Of a DNA stretch of 11,504 nt, positions 6,425 through 11,504 are shown in pieces (position 1 is the first letter of the stretch; each line of letters starts with the position of its first letter). A program made the translations under genes and the position numbers. A model generated the notes under the pieces. It was not told where the DNA came from. It searched no databases and saw only the letters and a list, made by a program, of their open reading frames with translations. Origin of the DNA: Candidatus Falkowbacteria bacterium CG23_combo_of_CG06-09_8_20_14_all_49_15 (lineage in GTDB: Bacteria; Patescibacteriota; Patescibacteriia; Patescibacteriales; UM-FILTER-48-10); NCBI GenBank assembly GCA_002771615.1, contig PCSD01000081.1, forward strand, positions 1 through 11,504. The letters run 5' to 3'.

Positions 6425-6724
6425 ATGGATGGAAAAATGAAAATTATTATTTTGTTTATCTTATCAGCCGTAGTTTTTTTCGGCATCTGGCTGGCCAATC
6501 AAAATGTGGCTTTGTTTTTTTCTGATTCTGTCCAGCCCGGCCCGGTTTCCTCCATTTCCGCCGAGCAGGAAAAAATCTTATCTGAATTATTGACGTTGAA
6601 AATCAATTTTACGATTTTTCAAAACCAAAAGTTCATCAAGTTAAAGCCGGTTTCTCTCCGGATTTCGGCACGACCAGGAGCCGTCGGGCAGAAAGATATT
6701 TTTTTTACTAATCCTAAACAATAG
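6425..6724 (+). CDS. Small single-anchor membrane protein of the pilus operon (unknown function)
   Basis: 99 residues. A signal-anchor helix (about 6-24, KIIILFILSAVVFFGIWLA) is followed by an outside segment of about 70 residues. The block KINFTIFQNQKFIKL at 59-73 and the later PGAVGQKDIFF at 84-94 resemble a recurrent small protein found between pilO and pilB in Parcubacteria, which I remember as carrying 'D..FF..P.F..L' and 'GR.NPF' motifs; here both are degenerate. In Proteobacteria the lipoprotein PilP sits at this place, but this protein has no lipobox and no PilP motif, so it may be a functional stand-in or something specific to this lineage. A second in-frame ATG at 6437, four codons on, is an equally good start. 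The start of pilB is 19 bp downstream. Confidence 0.72.
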   Translation: MDGKMKIIILFILSAVVFFGIWLANQNVALFFSDSVQPGPVSSISAEQEKILSELLTLKINFTIFQNQKFIKLKPVSLRISARPGAVGQKDIFFTNPKQ

Positions 6725-6743
6725 GCCAGCCGGCAAAACCAAT

Positions 6744-8495
6744 ATGACCCGCGACGATGAAATTCTGGCGGCGCTCGCCGGCGAAAAAAAAATCAATTCC
6801 GACCAGGCGGCCGAAATTTTATCCGCCGCCAAATTTACCGGCAAACCCGTTGGGGAAATAATCCTGGAAAGAAAAATTGCCAGTGACGAAGATTTGGCCA
6901 AGCTCAAGGCGGGAATTTTTAAATTGCCTTATGCCGACCTGGCCGGCCGCGAGATCGGCGAAAGCGCTTTGAACACCATTCCGGCGGAAGTGGCCAAAAA
7001 TTATCGGATCGTTTGTTTTGAGCGGCAAGGTCGGGAAATTGATGTCGGGATGATTGACCCGGATAATTTTAAGGCGATTGAAGCTGTGGATTTTTTGGCC
7101 AAAGGCGCCGGTCTGAACGTTCATTACCATCTCATTTCCGAAGCGAGCATGGCTTTGGCCATGAAGCAATATGACACAACCAGCAAGGAAATCAACAAGG
7201 CCCTGAAGACCAGGGAAGAATTCGTATCCAGTGCGTCCGGCAAGAAATCGGAAGAAAAGGACAAGGCCGTTAAAATCGAAGAAGTCACAAAAAGCGCGCC
7301 GGTCGTCAAAATTGTTTCCGTCGTGATCCGGCATGCCATTGAGGGCCGAGCCAGCGATATTCACATTGAACCGGTCGGACGGGAGAGCCGCGTCCGTTAC
7401 CGCATTGACGGCGTTTTGCATACCTCTCTGATTTTGCCCCTGGATGTCCATGATTCGATCGTGGCCCGGATTAAAGTGCTGGCCAACATGAAGCTGGACG
7501 AAACGCGCATTCCTCAGGACGGCCGGATCCGCCTGACCATTGACGACAAGGATTACGATTTCCGCGTTTCCACTCTGCCTTTGCTCGGCCGGGAAAAAGT
7601 GGTCATGCGGATCCTGGATGTGTCCCGCCAGGTGCCGAATCTGGAAGAGCTTGGCTTTCAAGGCGCGGCTTTGGAATTGACCAAAAAGAATGTCACCAAC
7701 GCGAATGGCCTGTTACTTGTTACCGGTCCGACCGGCTCGGGCAAGTCCACCACTTTGTTCTCCCTGATTTCCAACCTGAATAAGGAGGGCATCAATATTT
7801 CCACATTAGAGGATCCGATTGAATACATGATCAAGGGCGTGAATCAGTCCCAAGTCAAGCCGGAGATCGGCTATACTTTCGCGACCGGCTTGCGCCATTT
7901 TTTGCGCCAGGATCCGGATGTCATCATGGTCGGCGAGATCCGCGATACGGAAACCGCCGAATTGGCCATTCACGCGGCTTTGACCGGCCATTTCGTCCTT
8001 TCCACCCTGCACACGAATGACGCGGTCGGCGCTATCACCCGTTTGGTGGATATGAAGGTGGAGCCTTTTCTGCTCTCTTCTACCTTGCGCTTGATTATCG
8101 CTCAGCGCCTGGTGCGTAAAATCTGCCCCTATTGCCGGGTGGAAGCGAAATTGCCGAGCGATTTTCTGGCTGACCTCATGGCCGCCCTGGACAGCCTGCC
8201 GCCCGAGTATCGGCGCGCCCAGCTTAAGGATGCCAAGGCGGACAAACTGGTTTTTTTCAAGGGCAAGGGTTGTCCTCGTTGCGGCAATAGCGGCTATGCC
8301 GGCCGCTTGGCGGTCACGGAAGTGTTTGAAGTCAATGAACAGATAAGAAATATGCTGGTGGAAGGGAAGACTGTCTTCACGAACGAGGAGATTTCCCGCA
8401 CCCAGCTTTTCATCACCTTCAAGCAGGACGGCTATCTGAAAGTGGCGCAAGGCCAGACCACCATTGAGGAAGTGATCAGCGTGCTCTCCGCTTGA
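6744..8495 (+). CDS. pilB: Type IV pilus assembly ATPase PilB (GspE/PulE family)
   Basis: 583 residues, normal for PilB. An N-terminal GspE/MshE-like domain (about 1-145) is followed by a charged linker (146-182) and the hexameric motor. APVVKIVSVVIRHAIEGRAS with DIHIEP ends the N2 entry at 185-210. Motor motifs: Walker A GPTGSGKST at 328-336 (Lys334), Asp box TLEDPIEY at 354-361, Walker B VIMVGEIRD at 393-401 (Glu398), His box HAALTGHFVLSTLHTNDA at 410-427. A tetracysteine zinc site, C461-x2-C464 and C510-x2-C513, marks the extension (PilB/GspE) type and not the retraction ATPase PilT. The protein acts on the cytoplasmic face, using ATP to drive PilC and pilin extraction. It lies mid-operon; no ribosome-binding site is visible before the ATG. 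Confidence 0.96.
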   Translation: MTRDDEILAALAGEKKINSDQAAEILSAAKFTGKPVGEIILERKIASDEDLAKLKAGIFKLPYADLAGREIGESALNTIPAEVAKNYRIVCFERQGREIDVGMIDPDNFKAIEAVDFLAKGAGLNVHYHLISEASMALAMKQYDTTSKEINKALKTREEFVSSASGKKSEEKDKAVKIEEVTKSAPVVKIVSVVIRHAIEGRASDIHIEPVGRESRVRYRIDGVLHTSLILPLDVHDSIVARIKVLANMKLDETRIPQDGRIRLTIDDKDYDFRVSTLPLLGREKVVMRILDVSRQVPNLEELGFQGAALELTKKNVTNANGLLLVTGPTGSGKSTTLFSLISNLNKEGINISTLEDPIEYMIKGVNQSQVKPEIGYTFATGLRHFLRQDPDVIMVGEIRDTETAELAIHAALTGHFVLSTLHTNDAVGAITRLVDMKVEPFLLSSTLRLIIAQRLVRKICPYCRVEAKLPSDFLADLMAALDSLPPEYRRAQLKDAKADKLVFFKGKGCPRCGNSGYAGRLAVTEVFEVNEQIRNMLVEGKTVFTNEEISRTQLFITFKQDGYLKVAQGQTTIEEVISVLSA

Positions 8496-8551
8496 TTTTT
8501 TGGCGCAATTTAATGTTTTTTCCGGCCCTGTGCGGCGGAGCCTAAAATTAT

Positions 8552-8926
8552 ATGGCTAATAAAAAAATTTTGCTCGTGGAGGACGATCCGTTTTTGTTGA
8601 ACATGTACGCGTCCAAGCTGGAATTGAACGGTTTCACGGTTCTGGCCGCCGATGACGGCCTCAAAGCCTATGAATTGGCCCGGAAGGAAGCGCCCCAGCT
8701 GATTCTGCTGGACGTTCTTTTGCCGAAAATGAACGGCTTTGAAGTCCTGCACAAGCTGAAACTGGAGCCCGCGACGGCCGCCGTGCCGGTTATCATCCTG
8801 ACCAATCTGGGCCAAGCCGGCGAGATTGAACAAGGCCAGAAGCTGGGCGCGGTTGATTATCTGGTCAAGGCGCATTTTACGCCGGCGGAAGTGATGGCCA
8901 AGATTCAGAAATATCTGGCCGAATGA
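8552..8926 (+). CDS. Stand-alone CheY-like response regulator receiver
   Basis: 124 residues, a single receiver domain and nothing else. All key residues are present: the acidic pocket E10-D11-D12, phospho-acceptor Asp54 in LILLDVLLPKMNGFEVL, Thr84 (IILTNL) and Lys106 (DYLVKAHF). It has no DNA-binding or enzyme output domain, so it should act by contact with a protein partner. Its place 56 bp after pilB suggests it controls pilus assembly or motility, as PilG/PilH-type CheY proteins do in Pseudomonas; that link is inference. No histidine kinase gene is in the window. A GGAG at 8537-8540 is 11 bp before the ATG, rather far for a ribosome-binding site. Confidence 0.93.
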   Translation: MANKKILLVEDDPFLLNMYASKLELNGFTVLAADDGLKAYELARKEAPQLILLDVLLPKMNGFEVLHKLKLEPATAAVPVIILTNLGQAGEIEQGQKLGAVDYLVKAHFTPAEVMAKIQKYLAE

Positions 8927-9221
8927 CCAGTAATAATACTTGACGATTCAACAGAATTCGCGGGTGATTATATGTGAAAGTAAAAATAAAATAAATCAGA
9001 GAAATAAGAAAATAAGACATAGGTTTTAATTAGTTTTTTGGATCAGGGATTAGTGATATTTATTATCTATTGAATTTCGGATAAATAATGATCGGCAGTT
9101 GCGCGGGGAAGAATTGAGGTTATTTTACTCCCCGGATAAATGCGCGGATCTGAATATAATACTCACAGGATTGTCCCCAAAACCTAAATTTTTTTCCGGG
9201 CAATTTGAGTGATTAAATATT
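8927..9221. other. AT-rich intergenic gap between the receiver gene and pilC
   Basis: No gene seen; all frames carry frequent stops. GC is about 28% over 8941-9060 (33 of 120, hand count), far below the flanking genes. Contents: a 9-bp direct repeat CGGATAAAT (9078-9086 and 9133-9141), a 6-bp stem CGGGGA (9104-9109) with TCCCCG (9129-9134), and a -10-like TATAAT (9155-9160). No clear terminator follows the receiver gene. Confidence 0.5.
9155..9160 (+). promoter_or_regulatory. Possible -10 element for pilC
   Basis: A perfect TATAAT lies 61 bp before the pilC ATG. No good -35 lies 16-18 bp upstream and the TG at 9151-9152 is one base off for an extended -10. It would give pilC its own transcript, which fits the 295-bp gap from the receiver gene, but one hexamer in AT-rich DNA is weak evidence. 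No Shine-Dalgarno site precedes pilC. Confidence 0.35.
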
Positions 9222-10424
9222 ATGGCTTTGTTCACATACCAAGCCGAAGACCACAAGGGCCGCCAAGTAACCGGCCTCGTGGAGGCCGGAAATGAAAGCG
9301 CGGCTTTGGAAATTTTAAAAGAAAAAAATTTTCAGGTCTATTCCTTGAAGAAGAAATCCCTGTTTTTCAATTTGGGCAATTTATCCATCTTCCGCCGCGT
9401 CGGAAGGAAAGATATTGTCTCTTTCAGTCGGCGTTTCGCCGTGCTGGTCGCTTCCAACATCACCATTGTCCAAGCCTTGAAAATCATCGTCGCGCAGACG
9501 AATAATGCCCATTTTCGTTTTGAGCTTGCGTCCGTCGCCCAGGAAGTGGACGGCGGCGTGAAATTGTCCGATGCCCTGGCCCGGCGGCCGGATATTTTTT
9601 CCAATTTTTTCACGAGCGTGGTCCGTTCCGGCGAGTCATCCGGCAGTTTGAGCGAAGTTTTGAATTATCTGGCCGATGAAATGGAAAAAGATTATGACAT
9701 GATGGGCAAGATCCAAGGGGCAATGATCTATCCGCTCTTCGTGATCGCCCTGATGATCGGCGTGGGCATCCTGATGATGACCACGGTCGTGCCCAACCTC
9801 ACTTCCGTGATGGTGGAAACCGGCATGGAATTGCCTCTGTCCACGCGGATCGTGATCGGCACTTCGGATTTTTTCCAGGATTATTGGATTTTTCTGACTC
9901 TTTTCCTCGCGGCCGCGGGCGTGGGACTGTCCGTCGCCTTAAAAACCCCCGGCGGCCGGAGCCGCTTTGACCGTCTGCTTCTTGGCCTGCCGGTTTTCGG
10001 CGCGCTGGTCAACAAGATCGCCATCGTGCGCTTTGCCCGCTCCCTGAACGTTCTCCTGACCGGCGGGGTGCCGATCGCCAAAGCCCTGGAGATCACGGCC
10101 GAAGTGGTGGATAACGCCGTGTACCGCGAGCTGATCAGCGCCACCATCAAAGAAGTGGAGGACGGTAATCCGGTTTCTTCAGCCATGAACGGTTCCATCA
10201 TGCCGCCCATGGTCAGCCAGATGATCGGCATCGGTGAAGAGACCGGCAAACTGGATCTGGTTTTGCAAAGCATCATCGGTTTTTATGAGCGGGAAGTGGC
10301 GAACACGACCAAGAATCTGACCGTGCTGATTGAGCCGATCGTGATGGTGGTGCTCGGCTTGGGCGTGGGCGTGATGGTGAGCGCGATCATCCTGCCGATG
10401 TATCAGATGGCCTCCAATTTCTGA
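9222..10424 (+). CDS. pilC: Type IV pilus inner-membrane platform protein PilC (GspF family)
   Basis: 400 residues, standard PilC/GspF length. It begins with the typical MALFTYQAEDHKGRQVTG segment, has two tandem T2SF domains (about 67-189 and 270-392), and three membrane helices at about 169-189 (IYPLFVIALMIGVGILMMTT), 221-239 and 370-391 (EPIVMVVLGLGVGVMVSAII). The GE-x-G signatures SGESSGSL (136-143) and GIGEETGKLD (336-345) are both intact. PilC is the membrane core that couples the PilB motor to pilin subunits. It is separated from pilB by the receiver gene and an AT-rich gap, so may have its own promoter. It ends with LPMYQMASNF, a usual PilC C-terminus. Confidence 0.96.
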   Translation: MALFTYQAEDHKGRQVTGLVEAGNESAALEILKEKNFQVYSLKKKSLFFNLGNLSIFRRVGRKDIVSFSRRFAVLVASNITIVQALKIIVAQTNNAHFRFELASVAQEVDGGVKLSDALARRPDIFSNFFTSVVRSGESSGSLSEVLNYLADEMEKDYDMMGKIQGAMIYPLFVIALMIGVGILMMTTVVPNLTSVMVETGMELPLSTRIVIGTSDFFQDYWIFLTLFLAAAGVGLSVALKTPGGRSRFDRLLLGLPVFGALVNKIAIVRFARSLNVLLTGGVPIAKALEITAEVVDNAVYRELISATIKEVEDGNPVSSAMNGSIMPPMVSQMIGIGEETGKLDLVLQSIIGFYEREVANTTKNLTVLIEPIVMVVLGLGVGVMVSAIILPMYQMASNF

Positions 10425-10531
10425 AGTCCCCGGGCTGTGGATTATTTTACGTTTTTTTGCGGAATTTTTTTCCGCGCGTCCGGCTTTTTCCGCTTTTGAA
10501 AAAATTTGTTTAATTATAGATAAAATTTTCG

Positions 10532-10550
10532 CCTGCCCGGCCCGGGCGGG
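10532..10550. repeat. GC-rich hairpin upstream of the pilin promoter
   Basis: CCTGCCCG (10532-10539) pairs with CGGGCGGG (10543-10550) through a GCC loop: eight pairs, one G.U. There is no T-run on either side, so it is not a standard intrinsic terminator. It lies between pilC and the pilin promoter and stands out in otherwise AT-rich spacer. A second, shorter inverted repeat (GCGGAA 10459-10464 with TTCCGC 10470-10475) lies just after pilC, also without a T-run downstream. Either may slow readthrough from pilC. Confidence 0.4.
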
Positions 10551-10584
10551 ATCGCTTGTCCGCCTTTCCCTGGCGCGTCGTTTG

Positions 10585-10593
10585 TGGTATAAT
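10585..10593 (+). promoter_or_regulatory. Extended -10 promoter of the pilin gene
   Basis: TGGTATAAT is a perfect extended -10 (TGnTATAAT). The -35 region at the right distance, TTTCCC at 10565-10570 (17 bp spacing), is poor, as is common with extended -10 promoters. Transcription from about 10600 would leave a leader of about 110 nt before the pilin start. Confidence 0.55.
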
Positions 10594-10600
10594 TAAGATA

Positions 10601-10687
10601 TAAGCTTGATTTTGAAGCTTAAAGGCAATTTAAAAAATTAAATCCCGCGCTCATTATTTTAATTTCTAGAATTAAGTTTATGAGCGT
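10601..10687 (+). promoter_or_regulatory. Structured 5' leader of the pilin mRNA
   Basis: Two inverted repeats stand in the leader. The first is TAAGCTT (10601-10607) with AAGCTTA (10615-10621), loop GATTTTG, right at the expected 5' end. The second is a two-part hairpin: CGCTCAT (10648-10654) with ATGAGCG (10680-10686), extendable by a G.U pair, then a 4x4 internal loop, then TTAATT (10659-10664) with AATTAA (10670-10675) around a TCTAG loop. It ends 13 bp before the Shine-Dalgarno site, leaving that site free. Likely roles are mRNA stability or control of translation; no known riboswitch class was recognised. Confidence 0.45.
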
Positions 10688-10699
10688 GATTAATAGATC

Positions 10700-10707
10700 G
10701 GAGGTGA
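10700..10707 (+). promoter_or_regulatory. Strong Shine-Dalgarno site of the pilin gene
   Basis: GGAGGTGA, a full anti-16S match, ends 4 bp before the pilin ATG at 10712. No other gene in the window has more than a partial site, so this marks the pilin for high translation and fixes its start. Confidence 0.85.
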
Positions 10708-10711
10708 ACTT

Positions 10712-11185
10712 ATGAAAAACAACAAAAAAGGTTTTACATTGATTGAGTTGCTCGTCGTAATCGCCATCATCGGCCTGCTGTCCACCTTGGCCGTAGTTTC
10801 TTTGAATTCGGCCCGGCAGAAGGCCAGGGATGCGCGGCGCATGAGCGACCTGAAGCAGATTTCCACGGCCATGGAGTTGTATTATTCACAACACGATGCA
10901 TATCCTGCAACTGGAGTTTGTAATGCCGCTGGTGTTATCGCAGTGGCAGTTAATGGTACAATTTGCCCTTCTGGAAATGCAATTACTGATGGAACAGATG
11001 TTTTCCTTAATTCAATACCGGACGCTCCAGGTGGAACAGGAGCTCAGGCATTATATTTGTATGGCGGAACAAGTCTTGCCTCTACGTATTGTTTAAGTGT
11101 ACAAATGGAAGTACCTAATACAGATTATTTTGTCTGCTCTAATGGTTCATGCTTTATTGCTGCTGGAGGTTGTCCTGCTACGTAA
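10712..11185 (+). CDS. Type IV prepilin (PilA/PilE-like, probable major pilin)
   Basis: 157 residues. The class III leader MKNNKKG is followed by FTLIELLVVIAIIGLLSTL: the prepilin peptidase should cut between Gly7 and Phe8, and Glu12 is the conserved Glu5 of the mature protein. The hydrophobic helix continues into ARQKARDARRMSDLKQIST at 34-52, common in pilins of this group. The C-terminal globular part has six Cys (70, 85, 127, 142, 147, 154), probably forming disulfides. Codon use and GC change sharply near residue 58: about 58% GC at 10741-10860 versus 41% at 10921-11160 (hand counts), so the C-terminal domain may have been acquired or exchanged. It has its own promoter, structured leader, strong ribosome-binding site and terminator, which fits an abundant subunit made apart from the assembly operon. 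It could be a minor pilin or pseudopilin, though expression signals argue against that. Confidence 0.93.
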   Translation: MKNNKKGFTLIELLVVIAIIGLLSTLAVVSLNSARQKARDARRMSDLKQISTAMELYYSQHDAYPATGVCNAAGVIAVAVNGTICPSGNAITDGTDVFLNSIPDAPGGTGAQALYLYGGTSLASTYCLSVQMEVPNTDYFVCSNGSCFIAAGGCPAT

Positions 11186-11202
11186 TAAAGTTTATTTTGT
11201 TC

Positions 11203-11240
11203 AATAATACCCTGCCTAATTGCCGCAGGGTATTATTTTT
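11203..11240 (+). terminator. Rho-independent terminator after the pilin gene
   Basis: A perfect 13-bp stem, AATAATACCCTGC (11203-11215) with GCAGGGTATTATT (11225-11237), closes a 9-nt loop and runs straight into a T-run (11236-11240). It starts 17 bp after the pilin stop. AT-rich lower stem gives A-tract-like sequence on the other strand, but the T-run makes it best for the plus strand. Confidence 0.92.
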
Positions 11241-11248
11241 GTTATAAT
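11220..11248 (+). promoter_or_regulatory. Weak promoter candidate nested in the terminator
   Basis: TTGCCG (11220-11225, 4 of 6) and TATAAT (11243-11248) are spaced by exactly 17 bp and overlap the pilin terminator. It would drive rightward transcription from about 11255, but no gene follows within the window. Confidence 0.25.
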
Positions 11249-11313
11249 AAAGGCAAGGCATGCACAAACTCCTTATCTGACCCTTTAGAACCAGCCTCAC
11301 CCCCGCCTCGCTC

Positions 11314-11374
11314 TCGCTCGGCTTCCCACGCATTGTCATCCCGAGCGAAGCGCAGCGGAGCCGAGGGATCCCTC
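11314..11374. repeat. Dispersed intergenic repeat element (TGTCATCCCGAGCGAAGCG type)
   Basis: The core from 11334 (TGTCATCCCGAGCGAAGCG, then CAGCGGAGCCGAGGGATCC) is a sequence I have met often as an intergenic repeat in many unrelated bacterial genomes and metagenome bins. It has hairpin potential: ATCCC (11338-11342) with GGGAT (11365-11369), and TCGCTCGG (11314-11321) with CCGAGCGA (11341-11348). It resembles REP/MITE-like elements with no coding content. Which transposase, if any, mobilises it is not known to me. Confidence 0.6.
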
Positions 11375-11383
11375 CTTATCGCT

Positions 11384-11415
11384 ACTAACTGATCACTAAT
11401 TGACTAATCACTAAC
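11384..11415. repeat. Short imperfect tandem repeat, 11-bp unit
   Basis: ACTAACTGATC (11384-11394) and ACTAATTGACT (11395-11405) are adjacent related units, followed by AATCACTAAC. The 8-mer ATCACTAA occurs at 11392-11399 and again at 11407-11414. Low-complexity spacer DNA of this type is likely slippage-derived. Confidence 0.45.
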
Positions 11416-11442
11416 TTGTTCTGACGACTGCTATTATTCCAC

Positions 11443-11470
11443 ACTTCTTACTTCTAACTTCTTACTTCTT
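11443..11470. repeat. Tandem repeat, 14-bp unit, two copies
   Basis: ACTTCTTACTTCTA (11443-11456) is followed directly by ACTTCTTACTTCTT (11457-11470), differing only at the last base. Each unit is itself built of CTTCT/CTTAC steps, so the whole is a pyrimidine-rich slippage-prone tract. Confidence 0.6.
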
Positions 11471-11480
11471 CCTTTTTTCC

Positions 11481-11502
11481 GCTCCTCGGGCATGACATTC
11501 CC
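11481..11502 (-). repeat. Partial inverted copy of the dispersed intergenic repeat
   Basis: Read on the minus strand, this end of the window gives ATGTCATGCCCGAGGAGC, close to the start of the element at 11334 with one inserted G and small changes. The two copies are in opposite orientation about 130 bp apart. The window ends just past it, so its full extent is unknown. Confidence 0.45.
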
Positions 11503-11504
11503 GC

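Larger units (their letters stand above)
11249..11504. other. Gene-free repeat-bearing intergenic region at the right edge
   Basis: No protein-coding frame of note is seen on either strand. The stretch carries a dispersed-repeat element with hairpin potential (11314-11374), an 11-bp imperfect tandem pair (11384-11405), a 14-bp tandem pair (11443-11470), and a partial inverted copy of the dispersed element at the window edge (11481-11502). These are listed separately. Confidence 0.6.

Noticed and set aside
6819..7661. 280-codon open frame on the minus strand
   Set aside because: Antisense shadow of pilB; pilB shows all motor motifs in this interval.
8940..8971. Promoter-like TTGACG before pilC
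   Set aside because: No acceptable -10 at 16-18 bp; the nearest AT-rich hexamer is 20 bp away.
10496..10526. Promoter-like TTGAAA and TAAAAT after pilC
   Set aside because: Spacing is 19 bp in AT-rich DNA; the extended -10 at 10585-10593 is a better pilin promoter.
11249..11504. CRISPR array suspected from the repeats at the right edge
   Set aside because: Repeat units are 11-14 bp, adjacent and without spacers, and the dispersed element occurs only once in full plus a partial inverted copy; no cas gene is present.

Overview
The window looks like a chromosomal piece of a Candidate Phyla Radiation bacterium (Patescibacteria, probably the Parcubacteria side). This is inferred from the style of the type IV pilus cluster, a small single-anchor protein of a type I know from that group, the near absence of Shine-Dalgarno sites, and the lack of any outer-membrane pilus part (no PilP or PilQ). 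No marker gene settles the taxonomy.

Layout. Bases 1-430 are AT-rich. They hold the C-terminal end of an unknown protein (1-108) and what looks like the left end of an IS1595-type insertion sequence with a transposase cut off after 34 codons (229-370). A three-gene leftward operon follows: a membrane-anchored TolB-like beta-propeller protein (3550 to 2315), a ComF phosphoribosyltransferase (2296 to 1562) and a GH130 glycoside phosphorylase/hydrolase (1556 to 528). A 280-bp intergenic region (3551-3830) appears to hold two promoters that face each other. Rightwards runs the pilus operon: pilM, a pilN-like gene, a pilO-like gene, a 99-codon membrane-anchor gene, the assembly ATPase pilB and a stand-alone CheY-like receiver. 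After a very AT-rich gap of 295 bp comes pilC. After another gap with a promoter and a structured leader comes a type IV prepilin gene with the only full Shine-Dalgarno site in the window, closed by a strong terminator (11203-11240). The last 260 bp hold no gene but several dispersed and tandem repeats.

How the parts work together. PilM (cytoplasmic, actin-like) should bind the cytoplasmic tail of PilN; PilN and PilO form the membrane alignment complex; PilB hydrolyses ATP and works through PilC to pull the processed pilin out of the membrane into a fibre. The receiver could tie assembly to a signal. ComF beside a pilus operon suggests the pilus may serve DNA uptake, which is inference. The retraction ATPase PilT and the prepilin peptidase PilD are not in the window.

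The points most worth a second look are the sharp composition change inside the pilin gene, its structured leader, the face-to-face promoters, the 99-residue pilus-operon protein, and the insertion-sequence relic.
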